This document shows, one piece after another, positions 34,346-45,642 of a stretch of DNA of 64,000 nt. The notes under the pieces were generated by a model. That model had not been told where the DNA came from. It made no database searches and worked only from the letters and a program-made list of their open reading frames with translations. The DNA is from Variovorax sp. RA8 (lineage in GTDB: Bacteria; Pseudomonadota; Gammaproteobacteria; Burkholderiales; Burkholderiaceae_C): positions 4,526,001 through 4,590,000 of the forward strand of contig NZ_LR594662.1 in NCBI RefSeq assembly GCF_901827175.1, read 5' to 3'. Made by a program: the position numbers and the translations under genes. Every line of letters starts with the position of its first letter. The first letter of the stretch is position 1.

Positions 34346-34358
34346 GACAACATTTGTC
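34346..34358. promoter_or_regulatory. Palindrome between MFS and AraC genes
   Basis: Inverted repeat GACAA-N3-TTGTC in the 89-bp divergent intergenic region, ending 6 bp before the AraC start codon. It is the probable binding site through which the AraC-type regulator controls both genes. Confidence 0.55.
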
Positions 34359-34364
34359 GGAATC

Positions 34365-35237
34365 ATGCCGTCCACCGTTCATGCGCCCGTCACGCCCGTG
34401 CGGCGGCGCCCCGTGCAGCCGGAAGCTGCAGCGCCGACCCATGTCGTGGTCCCGCTCACGCCTGATCGCTACGCGCCCGATGCGCTGCGGCCGCTGCGCG
34501 CCAAGGAGCATTTCCTCAAGGCCGACACCTTCGTCGAGCTGCACACCCATCCCTGGCCGCAGCTCACCTTCTCGACGCGGGGCGTGATCCGCCTGAGCAC
34601 CGAGGACGGCAGCTACATCGTGCCGCCCTCGCGCGCGCTCTGGGTGCCGGCCGACATGGCGCACAGCATCACGCTGATCGAGGATGCGGAGCTGCGCACG
34701 ATCTACCTGCACAGCTGGCTCGGCCCCGGCTGGGAGAAATGCGAGGTGCTGGAGATCAGCCCCCTGCTGCGCGCGCTGATGCTGGCGCTGGACACCACGC
34801 CCGACGGCGTGCCGCCGGCCGATCCGCATGCGGCGCAGCGCGAACGCTGGATTGCACCACTGTTGGTGGACGAGCTGGAGCGCGCGACGCAGATCCGCAT
34901 CGACGTTCCACTGCCCGCCGACAAGCGCCTGCGCCAGCTGTGCGAGACGCTGCTGCGCAACCCCGCCGGCCGCGCCACGCTGGCCGAGCGCGCACAGTCC
35001 ATTGGCGCCAGCGAACGCACTGTGGCGCGCCTGTTCCGCGACCAGCTCGGCCTGAGCTGGCAGCAATGGCGCCAGCAGGCGGTGCTGGCCCATGCGCTGC
35101 CGCTGCTGGCGCGCGGCATGGCCGTGAGCCAGGTGGCCTCGGCCAGCGGCTACGCGACCGACAGCGCCTTCTGCGCGATGTTCAGGGCTGCGACGGGGAA
35201 ATCGCCAACGGCCTTCCAGCACAAGAGAAAGCCATAG
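34365..35237 (+). CDS. AraC family regulator with cupin sensor domain
   Basis: A 290-residue regulator. A cupin domain (about 45-140) shows the metal/ligand motif ELHTHPWPQLTFSTRG and WVPADMAHSI, followed by an AraC double helix-turn-helix (about 195-290: RAQSIGASERTVARLFRDQL, SQVASASGYATDSAFCAMFR). The layout is that of NimR/YdhB-type regulators that control an adjacent divergent MFS pump. The ligand is unknown. Confidence 0.92.
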   Translation: MPSTVHAPVTPVRRRPVQPEAAAPTHVVVPLTPDRYAPDALRPLRAKEHFLKADTFVELHTHPWPQLTFSTRGVIRLSTEDGSYIVPPSRALWVPADMAHSITLIEDAELRTIYLHSWLGPGWEKCEVLEISPLLRALMLALDTTPDGVPPADPHAAQRERWIAPLLVDELERATQIRIDVPLPADKRLRQLCETLLRNPAGRATLAERAQSIGASERTVARLFRDQLGLSWQQWRQQAVLAHALPLLARGMAVSQVASASGYATDSAFCAMFRAATGKSPTAFQHKRKP

Positions 35238-35370
35238 CGAGCGGTTGAAGCGGTTGAGCGCGAGCTGCCACAAGGCCACGCAAGACCGCCGCGGCACCGC
35301 CAAGACTTGAGCCCCCGGGGCTTTCGTATCATCGGCGGGTGCACCCAGAACCAATCCCCGCGGTGAAGGC

Positions 35371-37101
35371 ATGGCCTTGAACCGCGACCAGCTCGCGCGC
35401 TGGCTCCCCTTCCTCGGCTGGCCCCGCCCCAGCCGCGCGCTTCTCACCGGCGAGGCGCTGGCCGGCATCACGGTCGCCCTGATGGTGATCCCGCAGGGCG
35501 TCGCCTACGCGGCGCTCGCCGGCATGCCGCTGGTCACCGGCATCTACGCCTCGCTCCTGCCGGCGCTCATCGGTGTGCTGTTCAGCGCATCGACCCGGCT
35601 CTCGGTCGGGCCGACCGCCCTGTCGAGCCTGCTCGTGGCGGCCTCCCTCGGCCCTCTCGCGATTCCCGGCAGTGCCGAGTGGGTGGCCCTGGCGGTGTGG
35701 CTGTGCTTCATGTCGGGCGCGATCCAGCTGCTGCTCGGCATGGGCGGCTTCGGCTGGGTGTTGCGCCTGGTCAACTCGCCGGTGCTGATGGGCTTCACCC
35801 AGGCTGCCTCGGTGCTGATCATCCTGTCCCAGCTGCCGGCGCTCTTCGGCTTCACCGGCCGCAGCATCGGCCAGCTGTGGCAGGGACCGCCGCCCGATTT
35901 CCTGGCAATCGCCTTCGGGCTCGGAAGCATGGCCGCGCTCTGGGTCGCCAAGGAACGCTGGCCCCGCTTTCCGGCCGCGATGGTGGTGGTGGGCGTGTGC
36001 GCGGCGATCAGCGCTGCCATCGGCTACGCGCTGCGCGGCGGCGCGGTGGTCGGCACCCTGCCCTCGGGCCTGCCGGCCTTCTACTGGCCCGGCACACAGC
36101 CGCTGGGCACCTTCGGGGCGCTGCTGCTGCCGGCGCTGATGATCACGCTGGTGAGCTTTCTCGAAACGGCCTCGAGCGCCAAGGTCGACAACGCCCGAGC
36201 CGGCAAGCTGTGGAACGAGAACCAGGACCTGATCGGCCAGGGGCTCGCCAAGATCGCCTCGGGCTTCTCGGGCGCCTTCCCGACCAGTTCCTCCTTCTCG
36301 CGTTCGGCCATCAATCTCTATGCCGGCGCCCAGACTGGCTGGGCCACCGTGTTCTGCGTGCTGCTGATCGGCGCCGCCCTTCTGTGGGCGATGCCGCTGC
36401 TCTACCACGTGCCGCAGGCGGTGCTGGCCTCCATCGTGGTGATCGCGATGCTGGGGCTGGTGCGGCCCGGGCAGTTCGTGTCGCTCTGGCGCATCTCACC
36501 CGTGGAGGCGGTCACGGCGCTGGTGACCTTCGTTCTCACCATCGCCACCTCGCCCTCGATCTACTGGGGCGTGCTCGCGGGCCTGCTGATGAGCCTGGGC
36601 CACTACATGTACCGGCACCTGCATCCCCGCATCATCGAGGTGGGCCTGCATCCCGACGGCAGCCTGCGCGACCGCCACCTCTGGAACCTGCCGCCGCTGG
36701 CGCCCCAGCTGCACGCGATGCGCATGGACGCCGAGCTCGACTTCGCCACCGCCAGCACACTGGAGCGCGCCATCACCGTCACGCTGGCGATGCGGCCCGA
36801 GCTCACCGACATCTGCCTGTTCGCGCAGCCCATCAACCGCATCGACGTGACCGGCGCCGAGGTGTTCGGCGCGATCCGCCGGCTGCTGGAATCGAAGGGC
36901 GTGCGCCTGCACTTGAGCGGGCTCAAGCTGCCGGCGCAGCAGGTGCTGGAGCGCGCCGGCCTGCTGGCGCCCGGCCCGATGATGTTCATCTACCGCACCG
37001 ACGCCGATGCGCTCGCGGCACTGGGCGCCATCCCCGGGATGGCGGGCGCCGGCGGGGCGCCCGCAGAAGTCAATCCTGCACCGGCCCGCGCAGACGCTTG
37101 A
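35371..37101 (+). CDS. SulP family anion transporter with STAS domain
   Basis: A 576-residue inner-membrane transporter of the SLC26/SulP family. The membrane part (about 1-430) contains the signature region VALMVIPQGVAYAALAGMPL (about 33-52) and SFSGAFPTSSSFSRSAIN; the cytoplasmic STAS domain spans about 450-555. SulP proteins carry sulfate, bicarbonate, dicarboxylates or similar anions; no carbonic anhydrase or cysteine genes are nearby to decide. The 3' end overlaps the convergent arfB gene by 32 bp (37070-37101). Confidence 0.92.
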   Translation: MALNRDQLARWLPFLGWPRPSRALLTGEALAGITVALMVIPQGVAYAALAGMPLVTGIYASLLPALIGVLFSASTRLSVGPTALSSLLVAASLGPLAIPGSAEWVALAVWLCFMSGAIQLLLGMGGFGWVLRLVNSPVLMGFTQAASVLIILSQLPALFGFTGRSIGQLWQGPPPDFLAIAFGLGSMAALWVAKERWPRFPAAMVVVGVCAAISAAIGYALRGGAVVGTLPSGLPAFYWPGTQPLGTFGALLLPALMITLVSFLETASSAKVDNARAGKLWNENQDLIGQGLAKIASGFSGAFPTSSSFSRSAINLYAGAQTGWATVFCVLLIGAALLWAMPLLYHVPQAVLASIVVIAMLGLVRPGQFVSLWRISPVEAVTALVTFVLTIATSPSIYWGVLAGLLMSLGHYMYRHLHPRIIEVGLHPDGSLRDRHLWNLPPLAPQLHAMRMDAELDFATASTLERAITVTLAMRPELTDICLFAQPINRIDVTGAEVFGAIRRLLESKGVRLHLSGLKLPAQQVLERAGLLAPGPMMFIYRTDADALAALGAIPGMAGAGGAPAEVNPAPARADA

Positions 37102-37483
37102 TCTCTCCGCGCTGGCTCTTGCCCTCGAGCCGGCGCTGCCTGGCCCCGTAGCTCGGCTTGGTGGGCCGGCGCACGCGCGGCGGCAGGGCCACGCTGTCGA
37201 CCAGTTCCTGCAGCCGCGCCAGCGCGTCGGCACGGTTCATGTCCTGGCTGCGGTGGCGCTGCGCCTTCAGGACCAGCACGCCTTCCTGGGTGATGCGGCT
37301 GTCGCGCAGGGCGAGCAGGCGCTCCTTCACCGCCTCGGGCAGCGAGCTCGCGTGGATGTCGTAGCGCAGGTGCACGGCGCTCGACACCTTGTTGACGTTC
37401 TGGCCGCCGGCGCCTTGCGCGCGCATGGCACTGAACTCGACCTCCGAGGGGTCGATGGGGGCGAGCGGACGCGGCGCGGGCAT
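37070..37483 (-). CDS. arfB: Alternative ribosome-rescue factor ArfB (peptidyl-tRNA hydrolase)
   Basis: A 137-residue release-factor-like protein that rescues stalled ribosomes by hydrolysing peptidyl-tRNA. The catalytic GGQ is in RAQGAGGQNVNKVSSAVHLR (residues about 30-49), and the basic C-terminal tail (TKPSYGARQRRLEGKSQRGE, about 110-129) would enter the empty mRNA channel. ATG 37483 gives the standard ArfB/YaeJ length. The 3' end lies antiparallel within the SulP gene for 32 bp. Confidence 0.95.
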   Translation of the reverse strand: MPAPRPLAPIDPSEVEFSAMRAQGAGGQNVNKVSSAVHLRYDIHASSLPEAVKERLLALRDSRITQEGVLVLKAQRHRSQDMNRADALARLQELVDSVALPPRVRRPTKPSYGARQRRLEGKSQRGEIKRLRGPVQD

Positions 37484-37532
37484 GCGACATTCTGACGCTG
37501 CCGCCGAACCGGTGCGGGTGGCGGCGCCAACG

Positions 37533-39323
37533 CTAAACCGGCAGCACGTCCAGATTGTTCGCGCCCGGCAGGGCATGGAGGCTCATCGCGAGCCGCGCGG
37601 TGTACGAACGGCTCAACACCGTGCTGACCTCCGTCCAGTCGGCACGGGCCTCGGACGGCGTCAACGTGAGAACGAGATAGCCGCGCTTGCTCGTCTCCGC
37701 ATAGCGCAGATCCCTCACCATTCTGGGGAAAGCGTCTGTCAGGACCGGCCCGGAGATCAACGGCAGCAGGATCTCGAGTCCCGGCGAGCTGACCGAGGGC
37801 GTCGCGAACTCGACCCCGACGCGCTGACCAGCCGCATCGGTCAGGTTGCTGGCCCACGCGTTGTGGGTGTCCCCGGCGAGCGAGACCAGGTTCTTGCCCA
37901 TCGAACGGGCCGCGGCCAGCACGGATTCGCGTGCGGCGGGGTAGCCGTCCCAGGCATCGAGGTTGTAGGGGACCCGGCGCTGGGCCAGCAAGGCGCGCTG
38001 GCTGTCGCTGCGCAAGTTTTCCGGCGTGGACTGCGCGAGCACGAATTCGCTCACCGTCTCCAGCGTGAAGGCGCTTGCGACGCTGAGCGGGATCTCCATG
38101 CGCGCCATCAGCACCTGCTGGCCCAGCACCTGCCAGGTCGCGCTGGAAGCGGCCATCCGCGCAGACAGCCATTCGGATTGCTCTGCGCCCAGCAGCTGGC
38201 GCGAGGGACTGTCGGCCGCTCCATCGAGGTAGGCATCGAGGTCGACCTGGACATCCCGCCCGATGATCCGCGTGTCGAGCATGTGCAGCGACGCGAGGGT
38301 GCCGAAATCGAAGGACCGATAGATCTTCAGCGGATTGGCAGGATCGGGCATCCTGACCGGAAGCCATTCGCGATAGGCCTGCACGGCGGCCAGGCGCCGC
38401 GCGGCGAACGCGCCTTCGGTATCCGGATCGTGGTTGGTCGCGCCTGCGGACCATGCGTTGTCGGCAAGGTCATGGTCGTCCCACACCGCGATCATCGGCA
38501 TCCGTGCGTGCAGCGCGCGGAGGTCGGCATCGGACTTGTATTGCGCGTGGCGGCGGCGGTAATCGTCGAGTGTCAGGATCTCGTGCGCCGGCTGCGATTC
38601 GCGATCGAGCGCGATCGCCAGCTGCGAGGCGAAGCCCACCACGCCGTACTCGTAGATGTAGTCGCCCAGGTGCAGGACCAGATCGACGTCGCTGCGCTTG
38701 GCGAGTTCGGCGCACACGTTGAAGTAGCCGGCCGGAAAGTTCGTGCAGGACACCGCCGCGAGCCGCACCTGCGAAACGTTGCCGGTCGGCAGGGTCTTCG
38801 TGCGTCCGGTGGGCGATGGCTCCGAACCGACGTAGAAGCGGTAGTAATACTCGCTGGCCGGCAGCAGCCCGGTGGCGTCTACCTTGACGGTGTAGTCCTG
38901 CTCGGGCCCGGTGCTGGCCGTGCCGCGTGCCACGATGGCGCCGAAGTTGGCGTCGCTCGCGACTTCCCAGCTCAGGTTGAGCGTGCCGGGACTTGCCGGA
39001 GTGACGCGGGTCCACAGGATCACGCGATCGGACAGCGGATCGCCGCTCGCGACGCCGTGCGAGAACAGCGGCGGCGCACCACCTGGCGTGCCGCCGCCGC
39101 CCCCACCGCCCCCACCGCCCCCACCGCCAATACCACCGCCGAACCCGCCTCCACCACCACCGCCTCCGCAGCCGGACACGCTGACGCCGGTGCCGACGAA
39201 CATGGCATAGAGGACGGCTCCTCGAATGAAGGATCGGCGCGATGGCTCGGGAGCGAGTCGGGTTGCCTCGTCCGGCCCCAGGGTGGGTCCAGGCGTTTCC
39301 GTGCCTTCGTGGGCTTCGCGCAT
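37533..39323 (-). CDS. PhoD-like alkaline phosphatase, Tat-exported lipoprotein
   Basis: A 596-residue secreted phosphatase/phosphodiesterase of the PhoD family. The N-terminus has a twin-arginine signal (RRSFIRGAVLYA, about 29-40) ending in a lipobox-like VSGC, so it is probably lipid-anchored after Tat export. A Gly-rich linker of about 28 residues (encoded at about 39091-39171) follows. The catalytic domain shows LVLHLGDYIYEYG, VWDDHDLADNAW and SLAGDTHNAWAS with the metal-binding aspartates and histidines of PhoD. AAGGAG lies 6 nt before ATG 39323. It is likely used for phosphate scavenging; no pho box was identified. Confidence 0.93.
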   Translation of the reverse strand: MREAHEGTETPGPTLGPDEATRLAPEPSRRSFIRGAVLYAMFVGTGVSVSGCGGGGGGGGFGGGIGGGGGGGGGGGGGTPGGAPPLFSHGVASGDPLSDRVILWTRVTPASPGTLNLSWEVASDANFGAIVARGTASTGPEQDYTVKVDATGLLPASEYYYRFYVGSEPSPTGRTKTLPTGNVSQVRLAAVSCTNFPAGYFNVCAELAKRSDVDLVLHLGDYIYEYGVVGFASQLAIALDRESQPAHEILTLDDYRRRHAQYKSDADLRALHARMPMIAVWDDHDLADNAWSAGATNHDPDTEGAFAARRLAAVQAYREWLPVRMPDPANPLKIYRSFDFGTLASLHMLDTRIIGRDVQVDLDAYLDGAADSPSRQLLGAEQSEWLSARMAASSATWQVLGQQVLMARMEIPLSVASAFTLETVSEFVLAQSTPENLRSDSQRALLAQRRVPYNLDAWDGYPAARESVLAAARSMGKNLVSLAGDTHNAWASNLTDAAGQRVGVEFATPSVSSPGLEILLPLISGPVLTDAFPRMVRDLRYAETSKRGYLVLTLTPSEARADWTEVSTVLSRSYTARLAMSLHALPGANNLDVLPV

Positions 39324-39507
39324 GTCTCGCTCCTTGCCCGGCACGGCAGCCGCACGATGCGGCTTCGTCCCGTCCGAGAGTGGCGCAATTGAAGACCGAT
39401 CCCAACAAGCGCGCCGTCAGCTGAGGTCATGCCCGGAAGTCGGCGAACAACTTACATCGCGTCACATGCAGTTGCGCCCCGATACGTGCACGGGCTCGCC
39501 AGGAGGG

Positions 39508-39846
39508 CTACTCGCCGCGCGAGACCGGCCGCGCCTGCACGTCGGTCACGTTGTCGCTGCGCTCACGCAGGCGCACCGGGCTGCTGGCCGCCTCGCCGCG
39601 CGCCCGGGCACCTGCGACGTCAGCCGCCGTCGGCTCGGCCGGCCGCGTTGCGGCGCGAAACCGATCGAAACCGTGGCGTGGATCGAAGCGCATGACCCAG
39701 GGCCGGACCGGCTGCCCCGTGAGGCGGGCCCAGCCGTAACGCAGGCCCCAGACCGCCGCCAGCAGCATCACCGCGACAGCAAGGCTGGCCGCGAAGACCA
39801 GACCCAGCAGGAACAGGACAACGCGCAGGAGGAAATTCATCATCAT
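39508..39846 (-). CDS. Small membrane protein downstream of clpB
   Basis: A 112-residue protein with two hydrophobic segments at the N-terminus (about 4-36: FLLRVVLFLLGLVFAASLAV, AVMLLAAVWGLRYGW) and a polar, Arg/Ala-rich tail. I do not recognise a family. It starts in an ATG triplet run (39846-39840), 5 bp after the clpB stop codon, so it is very likely co-transcribed and translationally linked with clpB. A heat-shock or envelope-related role would be inference only. Confidence 0.75.
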   Translation of the reverse strand: MMMNFLLRVVLFLLGLVFAASLAVAVMLLAAVWGLRYGWARLTGQPVRPWVMRFDPRHGFDRFRAATRPAEPTAADVAGARARGEAASSPVRLRERSDNVTDVQARPVSRGE

Positions 39847-39851
39847 CCGGA

Positions 39852-42473
<2,622 letters not shown>

Positions 42474-42494
42474 GAATGACTCCGAATCCCCCGG

Positions 42495-42522
42495 AGGTAG
42501 GGGCTGGGATGGGCATTTCAAG
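42495..42522 (-). promoter_or_regulatory. Candidate sigma32 (heat-shock) promoter of clpB
   Basis: On the minus strand CTTGAA (42522-42517), a 13-bp spacer and CCCCTACCT (42503-42495) match the heat-shock consensus CTTGAA-N13/14-CCCCATnT closely. The start of transcription would fall about 15 nt before the clpB ATG. Confidence 0.75.
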
Positions 42523-42568
42523 CGAGCCGCAGGCGAAAGCGGGCTCGACAGGCCCCCAGTATGGCGCC

Positions 42569-43525
42569 CTACGGGGGACAGGAGAGTGACGAAAAGAACT
42601 CCAGGATCTCCCGGCCCAGCTGCTCCTCGCCGCTGTTGAAATGGGCCACGATGGACATGTGGTTGTGGCCCCGCATCTGCAGGAAGCGCGGCGCCCGGCC
42701 GCGCGCCGCGGCCAGCCGATGCGCGAACTCGAGGCCATACACATCCAGCAGCGGGTTCTCGAATTCCGCGATCGCGATGAGGGTGGGGATCTCGCTGCGG
42801 CCTGCCAGGCGCATCGGAGCCCGTGCCTCGTGCAACGCGATGTCCTCGCCGAAATAGGCCCTGACGGCCGCCGCATTCGGGTTGCGCGGCGACTGGTCGG
42901 CCTGCAAGCGCGCCGAGATCAGGACGATGGCCTGCGCATGGCAGGCGCCGGGCCGCAGCGATGGGTCCAGGGCATGGCTGGCCACGTGCGTGCCGCCCGC
43001 CGAATGGCCGATCAGCAGGATTCGTTCCGGATCGCCGCCGTAGCGCGCCACGTTCTCGTGCATCCAGGCCATGGCCCCGGCCACGTCGCGCGCGCCGGCC
43101 GGGTACTTGGCCTCAGGCGCCAGCCGGTACTCGATGTTGGCGCCGACGAAGCCCTGGCGTGCGAACCAGTGCAGGACGTTGTCGTAGAGCTCGGTGCTGA
43201 CGCACTTGTCACCGCGCACGAAGGCGCCACCATGGACGAAGGCGACGACCGGCGCGCGCGTCGCGCCGGCCGGGCTGAAGAGATCGAGCACCTGGCGCGC
43301 ATGGCCGCCGTAGTGGATGTCGCGCGTCACTGTCAGCGCCGCCCTGGGCGCGGCGGCCAGCAGCGGTGCATAGGCCTCCTTGACCCGCTGGCTGTGGCCC
43401 GGCAGGTCCATCGCCCAGCGCGGGCCGATGTCGGCCATCAGGGCGCGCAGCGCCTCGGGGCCTTCGATCATCGGGCAGGCGCCGCGCTCATCGGGCAAGC
43501 TCCGCGCTAGGCGCTGCGGTGCCAT
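42569..43525 (-). CDS. Alpha/beta hydrolase (BD-FAE/kynurenine formamidase-like)
   Basis: A 318-residue alpha/beta hydrolase. The oxyanion motif is [12 protein letters not shown] (about 94-105), the nucleophile serine sits in [10 protein letters not shown] (about 171-180), and the late histidine is in [10 protein letters not shown] (about 289). The HGGxFxxGDK text resembles kynurenine formamidase and BD-FAE-type esterases. The start is uncertain: ATG 43525 gives 318 residues, ATG 43471 gives 300; neither has a good Shine-Dalgarno. It is the last of three minus-strand genes with a Bug receptor and a diiron protein. Confidence 0.88.
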   Translation of the reverse strand: MAPQRLARSLPDERGACPMIEGPEALRALMADIGPRWAMDLPGHSQRVKEAYAPLLAAAPRAALTVTRDIHYGGHARQVLDLFSPAGATRAPVVAFVHGGAFVRGDKCVSTELYDNVLHWFARQGFVGANIEYRLAPEAKYPAGARDVAGAMAWMHENVARYGGDPERILLIGHSAGGTHVASHALDPSLRPGACHAQAIVLISARLQADQSPRNPNAAAVRAYFGEDIALHEARAPMRLAGRSEIPTLIAIAEFENPLLDVYGLEFAHRLAAARGRAPRFLQMRGHNHMSIVAHFNSGEEQLGREILEFFSSLSCPP

Positions 43526-43549
43526 TCGACTTGGGAGCGGCCCGGCGCC

Positions 43550-44590
43550 TCATTGCACCAGCCCCGCCTTCTTCACCACCGCGGACCATTTGGCGGCCTC
43601 GCTGCGCGTGAATTTCGCGAAGACTTCCGCGCTGCCGTGCTCGGGTTCCGCGCCCAGCTCCTGCAGACGCTTCTGCATTTCCGGCGCCTTGAGCACGGCG
43701 TCGATTTCGCTGTTGAGCCGCTCCAGCACCGGCGCGGGCAGCCCGGCCGGCGCGAAAACGCCGAACCATGCACTCACCTCGTAGCCCGACACGCCGCTTT
43801 CGATCACGGTGGGCACGTCGGGCAGCAGTGCGCTGCGGGTCCGGCCGGTCAGGGCCAGCGCCTTGAGCTTGCCGAACTGCACATAAGGCAGCGCCGTGGC
43901 CTGCAGGTCGAACATCAGCGGCAGATGGCCTGCCACGACGTCGTTGAGCGCGGGCGCACTGCCCTTGTAAGGCACATGCAGCAGCCGGATGCCGGCGGCC
44001 GAAGCCAGCAGTTCGCCGGCCAGGTGGTTGGAGGTGCCGGGCCCGGCCGAGGCGTAGCTCAGCTCGCCCGGCTTCGCCTTGGCCTGCGCGATCACATCGG
44101 CCACGCTCCTGCCCGGGAAGGAGGGATGGGCCACCAGCACGAAGGGAATCGAGGCCAGCGGCGCGACCGGCGTGAAGTCCTTGACCGGGTCGTAGCCCAC
44201 CTTGTTCATCGCGGGGTTGATGGCCTGCGAGCTGACCGTGCCCATCAACAGCGTATAGCCGTCGGCCGGCGTGCCCGCCACATGCCTGGCGCCGATCGCC
44301 GTGCCGGCGCCGGCCCGGTTGTCGATCACCACCGGTTGCCCGAGTCGCTCGGCCAGCTTCTGGCCCACGGTGCGCGCGAGGATGTCGGCCGACCCGCCGG
44401 CGGGGTAAGGCACCACCATCGTGACCGGATGGCTCGGATAGGCACCCTGCGCGCTCGCGAGCGGCGCGAGCGGGATCGCGCCGGCGATCGCCAACGCGCA
44501 GCAGCTCAAGATCTTCAGCAGGCGGGTCACTGGAGTACCTTCGCCTTCGGCTACGGTGCTATTCGCCTTCGCAGCGGCCGTGCGGCTCAT
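43550..44590 (-). CDS. Bug/TctC family periplasmic receptor (orphan)
   Basis: A 346-residue Bug receptor. With the ATG at 44590 (AGGAG 6 nt upstream) the signal sequence is preceded by a 20-residue polar stretch; GTG at 44530, with AAGG 7 nt upstream, would begin directly at VTRLLKILSCCALAIAGAIP. The mature part shows YPSHPVTMVVPYPAGGSAD, DNRAGAGTAIGARHV and SYASAGPGTSNHLAGE. No TctA/TctB genes are adjacent, so it must use membrane subunits coded elsewhere. It lies between the diiron protein and the hydrolase genes. Confidence 0.92.
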   Translation of the reverse strand: MSRTAAAKANSTVAEGEGTPVTRLLKILSCCALAIAGAIPLAPLASAQGAYPSHPVTMVVPYPAGGSADILARTVGQKLAERLGQPVVIDNRAGAGTAIGARHVAGTPADGYTLLMGTVSSQAINPAMNKVGYDPVKDFTPVAPLASIPFVLVAHPSFPGRSVADVIAQAKAKPGELSYASAGPGTSNHLAGELLASAAGIRLLHVPYKGSAPALNDVVAGHLPLMFDLQATALPYVQFGKLKALALTGRTRSALLPDVPTVIESGVSGYEVSAWFGVFAPAGLPAPVLERLNSEIDAVLKAPEMQKRLQELGAEPEHGSAEVFAKFTRSEAAKWSAVVKKAGLVQ

Positions 44591-44600
44591 GGCGTGCTCC

Positions 44601-45515
44601 TCAGTGCATTGCGACGGCGGCACGGTCGACTTCCGGCACTTCCGGAATCTCGACGCCGTAGGGCGCGACATCGGCGCGGATCTGTTCCAGCGCACGGCGG
44701 ATGATCGCGATCTCCTCGTCGGGATGGGTGGCGCCCAGCCCGTGCTCGGCGGCCAGTGCGCGATTGCGGCCAGCCCGTGCGCGCTCGTCGTCCGGCAGAT
44801 TGACCACTGCGTAGACGCCGTTGAGCAGGCTGCCGCGCAACTTCTTGGCCACCTTTTCGCCCAGCAGCCGGCGGTCGTCGGCCGAAAGCTCCGAGAAGAA
44901 ACGGCGCATGATGATGCGGCCGAACTGGATGTGCCGCGCCTCGTCGCGCAGGATCAGCTGGCAGGCGCTGCGGATCGATTTGAAGCGCGCGTTCTCGTAA
45001 CGCGCCTGCAGCAGCTCGCCCGAGAGCTGCTCGAACAGCGTGTTGACCGCCAGGCCCGCGAAGAAAGACATCGCCTTCTCGTCGCGCTCGTCGTGGAATC
45101 GTGGGATCACGGCCTTGAAATAGTCGGCGCGCGGCTCGTCCTGGTAGCCGGCCAGACCTCGCGCCACCAAGAACGATGCCTCGTGGTGGCGCAGTTCCTC
45201 GGCGATGAAGTTGACGATGTGCTGCTTGATCTCGAAGGGCTGGTGCGCGAACACCGCATCGCGCAGGCGCTCGGTGCCGTAGGGGATGGCCCCGTGCTCC
45301 ATCCAGGCGCGCAGGCTCCACCACTCGGCGCCAGCCTCGCGCACTTCGGCCGGAAGCTCGGCCTCGCGGAGGTCGGAAAAGTCGATGGCCGCCGGGTTCC
45401 AGGCCAGCTCGCGCGACTGCTCGCACAGGCGCCAGACCTCCGGGTATTCGATCTCGGACTTGATGGGGTACGGGTTGGGAACGGGCGTGAGTTCTTCGAG
45501 AAGGGATGGCTGCAT
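44601..45515 (-). CDS. Ferritin-like diiron protein (putative oxygenase)
   Basis: A 304-residue helical protein with a complete carboxylate-bridged diiron ligand pattern: a first glutamate around E73 (WMEHG), EELRHHE (E107, H110), a glutamate around E162 (LFEQL) and RDEARHIQFG (E192, H195). This E/ExxH/E/ExxH layout is that of ribonucleotide reductase R2-like and AurF-like oxygenases, but I cannot assign a family member. The ATG at 45515 was chosen; ATG 45557 would add 14 residues. It is 11 bp from the receptor gene and divergent from the LysR gene at 45643, which suggests a small oxidative catabolic operon under LysR control. Confidence 0.82.
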   Translation of the reverse strand: MQPSLLEELTPVPNPYPIKSEIEYPEVWRLCEQSRELAWNPAAIDFSDLREAELPAEVREAGAEWWSLRAWMEHGAIPYGTERLRDAVFAHQPFEIKQHIVNFIAEELRHHEASFLVARGLAGYQDEPRADYFKAVIPRFHDERDEKAMSFFAGLAVNTLFEQLSGELLQARYENARFKSIRSACQLILRDEARHIQFGRIIMRRFFSELSADDRRLLGEKVAKKLRGSLLNGVYAVVNLPDDERARAGRNRALAAEHGLGATHPDEEIAIIRRALEQIRADVAPYGVEIPEVPEVDRAAVAMH

Positions 45516-45607
45516 CGTGGGGCTTTCGTGCGGGAATTGAAGGCTTGTGCGACGCATGCTCCGGCATCGGGCGTGTTCCGTCCAATACCGTTTTCATGGC
45601 CTGGTGA

Positions 45608-45636
45608 TAGGGCAATGCGATCACGATCCCTAGAAT
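45608..45636 (+). promoter_or_regulatory. LysR promoter with TAGGG/CCCTA operator
   Basis: The inverted repeat TAGGG-N15-CCCTA (45608-45632) overlaps a TAGAAT -10 box (45631-45636), whose downstream edge is 6 nt before the LysR ATG. The T...A dyad is the general form of LysR autoregulatory sites; the spacing predicts a leaderless mRNA. Confidence 0.5.
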
Positions 45637-45642
45637 GGCCCG

